From: Hymenobacter psoromatis
GTDB taxonomy: Bacteria; Bacteroidota; Bacteroidia; Cytophagales; Hymenobacteraceae
Direction: 5' to 3'
NCBI RefSeq assembly: GCF_020012125.1
Contig: NZ_JAIFAG010000001.1
Span: 1,488,001-1,552,000, forward strand
DNA length: 64,000 nt
The notes under the pieces: model-generated
Told to the model about the DNA's origin: nothing
What the model saw: only the letters and a program-made list of their open reading frames with translations
Database searches by the model: none
Translations under genes and position numbers: made by a program
Shown: piece by piece, positions 35,096 to 43,269 of the stretch
Position numbering within the stretch: position 1 is the first letter of the stretch
Layout of the letters: each line of letters begins with the position of its first letter

Positions 35096-37456
35096 ATGCT
35101 TCCCTACCCCCTGCTGCTCCTCTATCGCAACTTCAAGCGGTTCAAAAGCACGTTTTTTATCAACCTGATTGGCCTCTCGACCGGCCTGGCCTGCGCGCTG
35201 CTCATCTACCTGTGGATAAGCGACGAGCGCAGCTTCGACCGCTACCACGCCCTGGACGGCCGGCTCTACCAGGTGCTGGAAAACCGCCGCACGGCCGCCG
35301 GCATCGAGACCCAAACCGGCACCGTGCCGCTGCTGGCTGAGGCCCTGCGGCGGGAAATGCCGGAGATTGAGTTGGTGGCCACCACCACGCCGGTCCCGTT
35401 TTTCCCGCCGTTCACACTGGCGGCGGGCGGCCGGCAGCTCACCGCCGTTCCCAAATACGCGGACCCGGCCTTCTTCCAGCTGTTTTCCTACCCCCTGCTG
35501 GTGGGCACCCCCGCCACAGTGCTGCGGGACAAGCACGCGATTGTGCTCTCCGAAGCCTTGGCTACCAAGTTCTTCGGGTCGCCGCAGCGCAGCCTGGGCA
35601 AGGCCGTGAAATGGCAACTGGCCGCCGATAGCACGCAGACCAGCCTGGTGGCCGGGGTGTTTGCCGGGGTACCCCGCAACTCGTCCGAGCAGTTTGACTT
35701 CGTGCTGCCCTTTGCCTCGTTCAGGGACCGGATGCAGATGAGCGAGACCATCAAGTGGGACGACGACGGCCCCTACAACACCTACCTAGCCTTGAAGGAA
35801 GGGGCCGACCCGGCGCAGTTTCAAGCCAAACTGGCGGGGTTGCTGAGGACCAAAAGTGCGCAGGCCCAGGCCCAGGCGCGCACGCTGTTCGTGCGGCCGT
35901 TCGCGGCGGGGTACCTGCACGGCACCTACGAAAACGGCGTCGCCACCGGGGGGCGCATTGCCTACGTGCGGCTGTTCGCCCTGATTGCCGGACTCATTCT
36001 GCTGATTGCCAGTATCAATTTCATGAACCTGTTCACCGCTAAGGCCTCGCGGCGGGTCAAGGAAGTGGGCATTCGCAAGGCCCTGGGAGCGAGCCGCGCC
36101 GCGCTGATAGGGCAGTACCTGACCGAATCAGTGGTGATGGCCCTGCTAGCCCTGGTGGTGGCCGTGGGGCTGGTACAGCTCGTGCTGCCGCAGTTCAGCG
36201 CGCTGACGGGCAAGCCGTTGGCCCTGCACTGGGAGTGGCCGCTGGTGGCAGCCGGCCTGGCCCTGGCGCTGGGCACGGGGCTGCTGGCGGGCAGCTACCC
36301 CGCGTTCTACCTGTCGGGGTTCCAGCCGGCGGCCGTGCTGAAAGGCAAGCTGCCGACCCGGGCCGGCGACGTGTGGACGCGGCAGGGCCTGGTGGTGCTG
36401 CAATTTACGCTCTCGGTGCTGTTCATCGTGGCCGTGGTGGTCGTCAACGCGCAGCTGGCGTTTGTGCAGCGCCAGCCGCTGGGCTACGATAAAGCCCACG
36501 TGCTCCGCTTTGAAACGGCGGGCAAGGCGGCGCGCCAGCAGGCGGCCTTTCTGAGCGAAGTGAAGAAATTGCCCGGCGTCGTGCAGGCGTCCAGCGTTTT
36601 GGGCGGCTTCCTGGGGGGGCGCCACATTGCGGAGATGAGCTGGCGGGGGAAGCGCCTGCCGGTAGCGACGATGCTGGTCAACTACGACCTGTTGGAAACG
36701 ATGGGCATGCACCTGGTCGCCGGCCGCAGCTTTGCGCCGCAGTTCCGCGCCGACAGCGCTGGTATCATCGTCAACCAGACCCTGGTGGCCGGCCTGGGGA
36801 TGCCGGACCCCGTGGGCCAACAACTCGACGGGAGCCGCATCGTGGGCGTGGTCCGCGACTTCCACTACGAGTCCCTGCACGAAAAAATCAAACCCCTTCT
36901 CCTGCGGCTCGACCCCCAGATTAACACGGTGCTAGTGAAGCTCCAGCCCAACGCGGAGCAGGGCGCGATTGCGCGGCTTCAGCAACTGTACGCCGCCTAC
37001 AACCCCGGCTTTACGCTCGACTACACGTTTCTGGATGCCGACTATCAGGCCCAGTACGCGGCCGAGCGGCGGGTGGCGGTGCTCGCCCGCTACTTCGCCG
37101 GGCTGGCCATTCTCATTTCCGCCCTGGGCCTGCTGGGGCTGGCGGCCTTCACCGCCGAGCGGCGGCGCAAGGAAATCGGCATCCGCAAGGCCCTGGGCGC
37201 AAGCGAGCTGGGTATCGTCTGGTTGTTGACCAGCAGCCTGACCGGGCTGGTTGTCGTGGCCATCGCGCTGGCGCTGCCCCTGAGCTACTTGCTGCTGCAG
37301 CGGTGGTTGGAAGGCTTTGCCTACCGCGTGGCGTGGCAGTGGTGGTACTTCGCGGCAGCCGGCACGGGGGCCCTGCTTATCGCCTGGCTCACCGTAGGCG
37401 TGCAGGCCTGGCGAGCCGCCCGCCGCAATCCCGTGCTGAGCCTGCGGGCCGAGTGA
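35096..37456 (+). CDS. ABC permease with two MacB-PCD/FtsX units
   Basis: A 786-residue inner-membrane permease of the Bacteroidota type. It has an N-terminal helix (FINLIGLSTGLACALLIYLWI), a large periplasmic MacB core domain, an FtsX block of three helices around EVGIRKALGASRAALIGQYL, a second core domain and a second FtsX block with EIGIRKALGASELGIVWLL. The paired GIRKALGAS motifs are diagnostic. With the adaptor and ATPase it should export a drug, peptide or lipid by mechanotransmission. The ATG at 35096 starts 23 bases after the ATPase stop. The last gene of the operon. Confidence 0.92.
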   Translation: MLPYPLLLLYRNFKRFKSTFFINLIGLSTGLACALLIYLWISDERSFDRYHALDGRLYQVLENRRTAAGIETQTGTVPLLAEALRREMPEIELVATTTPVPFFPPFTLAAGGRQLTAVPKYADPAFFQLFSYPLLVGTPATVLRDKHAIVLSEALATKFFGSPQRSLGKAVKWQLAADSTQTSLVAGVFAGVPRNSSEQFDFVLPFASFRDRMQMSETIKWDDDGPYNTYLALKEGADPAQFQAKLAGLLRTKSAQAQAQARTLFVRPFAAGYLHGTYENGVATGGRIAYVRLFALIAGLILLIASINFMNLFTAKASRRVKEVGIRKALGASRAALIGQYLTESVVMALLALVVAVGLVQLVLPQFSALTGKPLALHWEWPLVAAGLALALGTGLLAGSYPAFYLSGFQPAAVLKGKLPTRAGDVWTRQGLVVLQFTLSVLFIVAVVVVNAQLAFVQRQPLGYDKAHVLRFETAGKAARQQAAFLSEVKKLPGVVQASSVLGGFLGGRHIAEMSWRGKRLPVATMLVNYDLLETMGMHLVAGRSFAPQFRADSAGIIVNQTLVAGLGMPDPVGQQLDGSRIVGVVRDFHYESLHEKIKPLLLRLDPQINTVLVKLQPNAEQGAIARLQQLYAAYNPGFTLDYTFLDADYQAQYAAERRVAVLARYFAGLAILISALGLLGLAAFTAERRRKEIGIRKALGASELGIVWLLTSSLTGLVVVAIALALPLSYLLLQRWLEGFAYRVAWQWWYFAAAGTGALLIAWLTVGVQAWRAARRNPVLSLRAE

Positions 37457-37468
37457 TAGAAGAATAGG

Positions 37469-37658
37469 ATGGCCGCTCTGAACTACCAAAAGCTAGGCGA
37501 CCAATCTCGGCGACTCTCGGGCGGAGCTGCTGCGAGGTGAGGCCTGGGAGGCGGCGCGGGAGTCGGTAGCCCGCGCCTTGGACCGTTCACTCGACCCGGC
37601 CGTGGAGCTGGCCCGGCTCCAAGCGCAGCTACGGGCCGCCTACACGGAAATGAGTTAA
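37469..37658 (+). pseudogene. Frameshifted small gene of unknown family
   Basis: An ATG frame begins MAALNYQKLGD and soon stops; an overlapping frame, open from 37497, reads SRAELLRGEAWEAARESVAR and ends AAYTEMS at 37656. Together they look like one short helical protein of about 60 residues broken by a single frameshift near 37500. No family is recognised. It lies just past the efflux operon, close to the repeat copy at 37900-37970. Confidence 0.3.
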
Positions 37659-37661
37659 AAT

Positions 37662-37890
37662 TTGCCTCACAATACCGCGTTCCAAGTGCTGAAGCAGGAT
37701 GGGCAGCCCTACGTGCGGATGAGCCCACTGCCCGCTCAGGAAGAGCCGGCCAATTTGACGCACTTGCTCGAGCAACTGGCAAGGCAATTGTCCCACGTTG
37801 AACTGGCGGCGCTGCTGTTGGAAGTAGTACTTAAATCACTTACCTTAGTTCGCTGTCCGTTTTTACTGGACTACCCCAAACGTCACTCAG
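37662..37890 (+). other. Possible small gene running into a dispersed repeat
   Basis: A frame starting with TTG at 37662 encodes QVLKQDGQPYVRMSPLP and LLEQLARQLSHVELAALLL, a plausible short helical protein for about 60 residues. It then continues into the repeat at 37900-37970 and beyond into the lptD terminus, where the translation loses character. The real 3' end is probably lost. No function is suggested. Confidence 0.25.
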
Positions 37891-37899
37891 CGAATTGGC

Positions 37900-37970
37900 C
37901 TACCGATACTTTCTGTTCCTACCCCAGCGATGCGGGCGAGATGCTTGCCTGCGGTCTGCATGACGTGCTT
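37900..37970 (-). repeat. Dispersed repeat (AAGCACGTCATGCAGACC family), right copy
   Basis: Reverse-complement copy of 27160-27250 without its extra 20 bases. It lies 24 bases from the lptD stop codon and closes a segment of 10.8 kb whose two ends carry the same repeat in opposite orientation. Confidence 0.8.
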
Positions 37971-37993
37971 CTAATTTCCAAAGCCCAACCCGT

Positions 37994-40900
37994 TTACCGG
38001 TTCAGAATCGTTTTATTCCGGTTCAGTTTCAGGTCTTGCAGCAGGCTGCTTTTGGCGGCGATGGTGAAATTATAGCCCCGGTAGGGCCCCACCGGTATCC
38101 AGAAGCCCGAAATCTGCCAGCAGTGCAGGTCGCGGGTGAAGTTGACATTGGGGTAGACGAACGTGTTTTGGGTAAAATTGTAGTTGAGCGTGGTGCTCAG
38201 GCGCAAGTTGGTGGTGAGCTTAACCGAGCCGCTGGCCGTAACGGAGCTGCCCGAGAGCAGCGGCAGCGAGCCATAGAGAATGGGCCGAATAGGGGCCGCC
38301 GCCGTGGTGTAGCTGGCCGTGTAGCTCATGGTGGCCTCCCACGGAATATTGAAGTCGATGTAGTCGGCGTAGATGGCCTGGGGTAGGGGCGAACCCAGCA
38401 CGGGGTCGTTGCTGGGGGCCACGGTTCGCGGCACGTTGGCCTTGCTCTTAGGGCGGGCGGCGGGGTTAAACTGGTAGCCCAGGTTCAGGTTGGCGTTCAG
38501 CAGGCGGGCCAGGCGCAGCCGGCTCAGGTTGGCTTGGTCCTGAAACAGGTAGCGGCCGAGCAGCTGCCCGGTCGAGTCGCGCTGGTGAAAATCAAAGGCC
38601 GAGCTGAACACCACGTTGAGCTTTTTGGCCACCTGCACGCGGTAGTTCAGGTTGAGGGGCGAAAGGCGCTGGTAGGGTAGGGCCGCCGCGAAGTTGTAGG
38701 CCACGCTCAGGTCGATGCCATCGGCCAGGCTCACCTTCTTATACGGGTTGGTGCCGGTGGTGTCCTGGCTGTTGCGCACCTTCATCTCAATCTGGTTCTG
38801 CACGCTGAGCGAGAGCTGGCTCACGCGGGCGCTGGTGGGCGTGCCGTATACGAAGCCCTGGTAGCGCGAGAAGGTCCGCGGGTCCAGAATGCGGGTAGTA
38901 TAAGCGTTCTGGAGGTTGTCGAACGCCAGTTGTCCCTTGGCATTATCACCGTTGCCAAAAGCGGTATATTGCGAGTTTTTGGCCAAATCGGGCGAAAACG
39001 AGTAGCTCAGGCTCGGCGTCACCTTGTGCCGGATGGCCTTCACGTAGTGGTTGCCCTTGAACTGCACCAGCCCGTAGAAGCTGGTAGTGCCCGACACGCT
39101 GCCCGAGTACGAGTACGCCCGCTCGAAGCTCGGCGAGATGGTGTCAATCCGAATGGCATTGGCCCGGTCCCGGAATGTATAGTTGAGCCGCTGGAAATAC
39201 CACGTCTCGCCGTAGCTGACGGAGGGCGTTACCTGGATGTGGTGGCCCAGCAGCGCCGCCGAGGGTAGGGTTATCTGAAACTGGTGCTGGATGCCATTCT
39301 GAGCATTGCGCAGCAGTTGGCCGATGCTTTTGAGGCCCACCGGAATGGTGTAGCTCGTGCTGCTGCCGCCCAGCAGGGGCAGGTCGCCGGCCAGGGTGCG
39401 GGCCGGCACCAGGCTGCTGATACGGTTCTGGGCCACCAGGTTGTAGCTCACCGCAAACTGCTCGTACCAGGCCCCGTGCGGCTGAACACCCAGCCACTGG
39501 TACGGGTACTGCCGGGCCACGCCCACGTTGAGGGAGGGGAGGGTGAAATCCATCACGCCCGTCTGCACGTTTTGGCTCTGGGCCAGTTGGATGGAGTAGT
39601 TGATGGGCAACCGGCGCGAGGTCTTGCTGTAGCTCACCGTCGAGTTGAAGCTAGCCGAGAGCAGTTGCCGGGCATTGAGCGTGTTCACCTTATTATACGA
39701 CGAGCTGCCCGCCTGCACGCTGGCCGAGAACGTGCCGCCGCCCGGCAGGGGGGTAGGCGAGTGGCTCCAGCTTATCCAGAAGGTATTAATGGAGTTGGCG
39801 TAGGGATACTCCGTATTCGCCACCGTAGTGCTGCTGAGAATAGGAGCCACCGGCTGGTTGGCGTAGGTGAAGCGAAAGCTACCCTGGTACTTGTAGCGCT
39901 TGCGGTACGTCAGCTCGGTAGAAAGGCCGTAGCCACCGATGCGGTCGGCATTGCCGGCGTAGATGTCGCCCGTGATGCGCACGCCGATGTAGTCGTTGGG
40001 GGCCCAGTAGTAGCCGCCATTCGTGAGCGAGTAGCCCCGCTGCGCGCCCTGCCCGAAGGTGGGGATAATGAAGCCCGACCCGCGCCCACTGTGGGGGGTA
40101 GGGAAGTAGCCAAACGGCAGCCCGATGGGTAGCGGCACGTCGGCAATGACCATGTGAAACGGCCCGGTAATTACCTTCTGGCCCGGCACCACCTTCATGC
40201 GCTTCGCCTGAATGTAGAAGTGCGGATGCGCCAGGTTGCAGGTGGTGTAGCGCCCGTTCAGGCCGTAGAAGTCGTTGTCGGGCAGCTTCTTCACCACTTC
40301 GGCGTGCACAAAACCCTCGCCCTGCTGGGTCACGACCTCCGCGATTTTGCCCTTCTTGGATTTGAAGTTGTAGTTAATCTTACCCGCCGAGTACGTCCCC
40401 TCCGCGTCCTTGAACAGCGGCTGGTCCATCATGCGGTTTTTCACCGTGTCGCGCCGGCCCACGGCCTGCACCGTGTTATCGCCGTAGTTGATGGTGATGA
40501 GGGCCGCCTTGAGGCTCATCGTCCCGTAATCCACACTCGCCTTGCTATAAAGCTTGGCTATTTTCTCGTCCACGTTAAACTGAATCGAGTCCTTGGCGGC
40601 GTACTTCACGGTCGTCTCGACTTGGCTGCGGCGCTTGAGCAGCACCACGTTGAGCGAGTCGCGCACGCGGCGGCTGGTGTCGGCCAGCAAGCCAGTGCTG
40701 TCGGGGGTAATGGCTGGGGCGGGCTTGCGCGACACACCCGGTAGGGCCGGCTGGCCGGGGTTGGCCACGCCGGGTGGGGGCGGGCTCTGGGGCGCGTTGC
40801 GGTCAAAGTTGAGGTCGCGCACCGGCTGGGTCGGGGCTGAGCCCGGCCGCTGGGGATTGCTGGGCGTGGCCCCGCTGGGCGGCCCGCTGGCCGGGAAAGT

Positions 40901-41041
40901 CTGCGTCGGGGTTTGAGCGCGGGCCGGAGCCAGGCAACCCAGCCCCAGCCACAGGCCCACCGCCGCCGCCAGCCCCCAGCGGCTGCGGCCGAAAAGACCC
41001 GCAAAAAATGTATAAAAGAAAAGCAAGTTAGCTAAAGCCAC
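37994..41041 (-). CDS. lptD: Putative LPS-assembly outer-membrane protein LptD
   Basis: A 1015-residue outer-membrane protein of the Bacteroidota LptD form. After a signal peptide (ending ARAQ) and a Pro-rich linker, an OstA-like periplasmic domain appears (KYAAKDSIQFNVDEKIAKLY, YSAGKINYNFKSKKGKIAEV), then the long barrel with FGYFPTPHSGRGSGFIIPTFG as its recognisable start, ending in aromatic strands. It inserts lipopolysaccharide into the outer leaflet. The start is GTG at 41041; no ATG is available near the signal peptide. A well-formed Bacteroidota promoter (TTTG-N18-TATCTTTG) lies at 41069-41098, predicting a short leader. Confidence 0.88.
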   Translation of the reverse strand: MALANLLFFYTFFAGLFGRSRWGLAAAVGLWLGLGCLAPARAQTPTQTFPASGPPSGATPSNPQRPGSAPTQPVRDLNFDRNAPQSPPPPGVANPGQPALPGVSRKPAPAITPDSTGLLADTSRRVRDSLNVVLLKRRSQVETTVKYAAKDSIQFNVDEKIAKLYSKASVDYGTMSLKAALITINYGDNTVQAVGRRDTVKNRMMDQPLFKDAEGTYSAGKINYNFKSKKGKIAEVVTQQGEGFVHAEVVKKLPDNDFYGLNGRYTTCNLAHPHFYIQAKRMKVVPGQKVITGPFHMVIADVPLPIGLPFGYFPTPHSGRGSGFIIPTFGQGAQRGYSLTNGGYYWAPNDYIGVRITGDIYAGNADRIGGYGLSTELTYRKRYKYQGSFRFTYANQPVAPILSSTTVANTEYPYANSINTFWISWSHSPTPLPGGGTFSASVQAGSSSYNKVNTLNARQLLSASFNSTVSYSKTSRRLPINYSIQLAQSQNVQTGVMDFTLPSLNVGVARQYPYQWLGVQPHGAWYEQFAVSYNLVAQNRISSLVPARTLAGDLPLLGGSSTSYTIPVGLKSIGQLLRNAQNGIQHQFQITLPSAALLGHHIQVTPSVSYGETWYFQRLNYTFRDRANAIRIDTISPSFERAYSYSGSVSGTTSFYGLVQFKGNHYVKAIRHKVTPSLSYSFSPDLAKNSQYTAFGNGDNAKGQLAFDNLQNAYTTRILDPRTFSRYQGFVYGTPTSARVSQLSLSVQNQIEMKVRNSQDTTGTNPYKKVSLADGIDLSVAYNFAAALPYQRLSPLNLNYRVQVAKKLNVVFSSAFDFHQRDSTGQLLGRYLFQDQANLSRLRLARLLNANLNLGYQFNPAARPKSKANVPRTVAPSNDPVLGSPLPQAIYADYIDFNIPWEATMSYTASYTTAAAPIRPILYGSLPLLSGSSVTASGSVKLTTNLRLSTTLNYNFTQNTFVYPNVNFTRDLHCWQISGFWIPVGPYRGYNFTIAAKSSLLQDLKLNRNKTILNR

Positions 41042-41050
41042 CGGGTGAAT

Positions 41051-41058
41051 TACTTTTG
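41051..41058 (+). promoter_or_regulatory. -7 box for the amidase gene
   Basis: TACTTTTG matches TAnnTTTG exactly and would start transcription near 41065, 69 bases before the GTG at 41134. No clear -33 TTTG is present. It lies 10 bases from the opposed lptD -7 box. Confidence 0.4.
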
Positions 41059-41068
41059 AGGCTTACTA

Positions 41069-41098
41069 CAAAGATAAGAGGCTGCCTACCCCAGCAAA
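41069..41098 (-). promoter_or_regulatory. Promoter of lptD
   Basis: On the minus strand: TTTG (41098-41095), 18 bases, TATCTTTG (41076-41069). Both boxes match the Bacteroidota consensus and the spacing fits the usual 18-20. Transcription would start near 41062, about 20 bases before the GTG start. Confidence 0.65.
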
Positions 41099-41133
41099 GG
41101 TTGCCTGCGGCCAGTTTTTTCTCAACGACCAAC

Positions 41134-42018
41134 GTGCGAATTATTGCGCTTTTTTTAGCCGTTAGCTGTCAGCTGCTAGCCGTTAGCTTGCCCGCGGTGC
41201 CTATGCGCAGAGGGCTATTGGCCGGAGAATTACAAACCGTGGAAGACAGCGTTAAGGACGACGAAAAAGTTGATAGCCAGCTGCTAACAGCTAACAGCCC
41301 TAGCAAAGGCTACCGCCTGCGCACGGTGGTGCTCGATGCCGGCCACGGCGGCAAAGACATTGGCTGCAACGGCCTTAATACCCACGAGGCCGATGTGGCG
41401 CTGGCCATCATCAAAGACCTGGGCCGGCGGATTGAGGCCGGCTCGCCGGGCGTAAGGGTGATTTACACCCGCAAAACCAACGTGTTTATCCCGCTGGATG
41501 AGCGCGCTGCCATCGCCAACCGCCACCACGCCGACCTCTTCATCTCGGTGCATTGCAACGCCGGCCCCCAGGGCTCGCACGGCACCGAGGTCTGGACGAT
41601 GGGCCTGCACAAAACCACCGCCAACCTGGGCGTAGCCCAGCGCGAAAATTCGGTTATTCTGCAAGAAAAAGACTATAAAAGCCGCTACAACGGTTTTGAC
41701 CCGCACTCACCGCAGTCGCATATCCTGTTCTCGCTTTTTCAGAGTGCCTACATCACCAACTCGCTGCGCCTGGCCCAGCGTATCGACCAGCAATTTCGCG
41801 GTAGCGTGGGGCGCAGCTCACGCGGGGTGAAGCAGGCCGGTTTCATTGTGCTCTGGAAATCTACCATGCCCTCGGTGCTGGTGGAGGCGGGCTTTTTGAC
41901 CGACCACAGCGAGGAAAAGTACCTGCGCGACCAGGCCGGACAACAAGCCATCGCCGGCGGCATCTACCGGGCCTTTCGGGCGTATAAGCGCGACCTGGAG
42001 GGCGGGCCGGCCGAGTAG
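41134..42018 (+). CDS. N-acetylmuramoyl-L-alanine amidase (Amidase_3, AmiC-like)
   Basis: A 294-residue cell-wall hydrolase that cuts the bond between muramic acid and the stem peptide in the periplasm. Zinc ligands are visible in VLDAGHGGKD, THEADVAL and FISVHCNAG; the catalytic glutamate is in SVLVEAGFL. The N-terminus (VRIIALFLAVSCQLLAVSL) is a signal peptide. GTG at 41134 is preferred to a TTG at 41056, which would lie on top of the promoter box. The region between signal peptide and catalytic domain (to about residue 60) is encoded partly by repeat-like AGCTGTTAGC tracts. It lies between lptD and an MCE gene. Confidence 0.88.
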   Translation: MRIIALFLAVSCQLLAVSLPAVPMRRGLLAGELQTVEDSVKDDEKVDSQLLTANSPSKGYRLRTVVLDAGHGGKDIGCNGLNTHEADVALAIIKDLGRRIEAGSPGVRVIYTRKTNVFIPLDERAAIANRHHADLFISVHCNAGPQGSHGTEVWTMGLHKTTANLGVAQRENSVILQEKDYKSRYNGFDPHSPQSHILFSLFQSAYITNSLRLAQRIDQQFRGSVGRSSRGVKQAGFIVLWKSTMPSVLVEAGFLTDHSEEKYLRDQAGQQAIAGGIYRAFRAYKRDLEGGPAE

Positions 42019-42157
42019 GCTATAGTTGGGCTTAGCGCCCGCCCCAACATCCATACCTGATTTGCCGTTAAGGGCAATAGACCGGGCCCTAATGCAACTA
42101 AACCGGGTGGCCCGCGCATCCAGTAACTGGCTTACTTCAGCTTAAATATACTTTCCT

Positions 42158-43180
42158 GTGTCTAAAGAAATAAAAGTGGGCCTGTTGGCCGTAGTGGCGT
42201 TGGTAGCCCTGGCCGTCGGGTTCAGCTTTCTGCGGGGTAGCAACCTATTATCCAGCGACCGCACCTACTACGCCATTTATCCCAACGTGGACGGCCTCAA
42301 CGTGGGAGCCCCGGTTATTCTCAACGGCATCAAGGTAGGGCAGGTGAAGAACCTGGAGCTGCAACCCACCCACGACAATACCGTGCGCGCCGCGCTGGAG
42401 CTGGAAAAGGGCCTGCAACTCGGCGACTCGACCGTGGCCTCGCTGGGCGGTTCGCTGCTGGGCTCTAAAACCATTAACCTGACGTTGGGCCGCGACAGCA
42501 AGAAGTTCAGTGGCGGCGAAGATTTGCAAACGACTTCTTCGGCGGGTATCGCCGGCATCGCGGCGGCTTTGCAGGCCCGCGCCCTACCCCTGATTTCCAG
42601 CCTGGACTCTACGTTGCAACACGTGAACGGTATTATTAATAAGGATGCCGAAACCAACATTCGGGGAACGCTGGTCGGCGCGCGCGCGAGCACGGTAGCC
42701 TTGCAGCAGCTCATTGTGGCCAACCAGGCTAATATCAACGAGATAACCCGCAATTTTGCCCAGATGAGCAAGGCGCTGAATAAGACCACTGGTAAGCTCG
42801 ACCGCATCGTTAGCAATTTTGGACAGCTTTCCGACTCGCTCAGGAGCGCGCCCGTAGGCCCGGCCCTGCGTAACCTGAACTCGACGCTGGTAGAAGCCCA
42901 AACCTCGCTGAAGGGCGTGAGCGCGGCGCTGACCGATAAAAAGGGGTCGCTAGGCAAGCTTATTAACGATTCGACGCTCTATCGCAATCTGAACGCCACG
43001 GCCGCCAGCTCCAATGAGCTGATTCAGGACCTGCAAGCCAACCCTAAGCGCTACGTGCATTTCTCGGTGTTCGGGGGCGGCGGTAAGGACAAAGTCAAGA
43101 AGGAAACCACCAAGAGTCCCGATGGCACGGTGAAGACCGAAACTAAGCAGGTGACGACTCCCCCGGCCGTTACCAACTAG
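42158..43180 (+). CDS. MCE/MlaD family lipid-transfer protein
   Basis: A 340-residue protein with one N-terminal membrane anchor (VGLLAVVALVALAVGFSFL) followed by an MCE domain (NVDGLNVGAPVILNGIKVGQV), then a long helical region (about 140-290) of the kind that forms tubes or coiled coils, and a Lys/Thr-rich end. MlaD-like proteins carry phospholipids between the two membranes. The start is GTG at 42158. It follows lptD and the amidase, an envelope-biogenesis group, though no mlaE/mlaF genes are in the window. A strong terminator follows. Confidence 0.88.
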   Translation: MSKEIKVGLLAVVALVALAVGFSFLRGSNLLSSDRTYYAIYPNVDGLNVGAPVILNGIKVGQVKNLELQPTHDNTVRAALELEKGLQLGDSTVASLGGSLLGSKTINLTLGRDSKKFSGGEDLQTTSSAGIAGIAAALQARALPLISSLDSTLQHVNGIINKDAETNIRGTLVGARASTVALQQLIVANQANINEITRNFAQMSKALNKTTGKLDRIVSNFGQLSDSLRSAPVGPALRNLNSTLVEAQTSLKGVSAALTDKKGSLGKLINDSTLYRNLNATAASSNELIQDLQANPKRYVHFSVFGGGGKDKVKKETTKSPDGTVKTETKQVTTPPAVTN

Positions 43181-43210
43181 GCCCGGCGAGTGCCCGTCGT
43201 ATCTTTGAAA

Positions 43211-43234
43211 CCCGCCCGCCAGGGCGGGTTTTTT
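43211..43234 (+). terminator. Rho-independent terminator after the MCE gene
   Basis: CCCGCCC-GCCA-GGGCGGG followed by TTTTTT. A perfect 7-bp GC stem and six Ts, 31 bases after the MCE stop. A TATCTTTG box (43200-43207) lies directly in front, so a promoter for the next gene may overlap it. Confidence 0.9.
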
Positions 43235-43269
43235 CTTGTTCCCTACCCCTCCCACCCAGCCTGTTGGTT

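Noticed and set aside
41056..41133. Upstream TTG start for the amidase
   Set aside because: It would fall on the TACTTTTG promoter box and add residues that mask the signal peptide; GTG at 41134 fits better.
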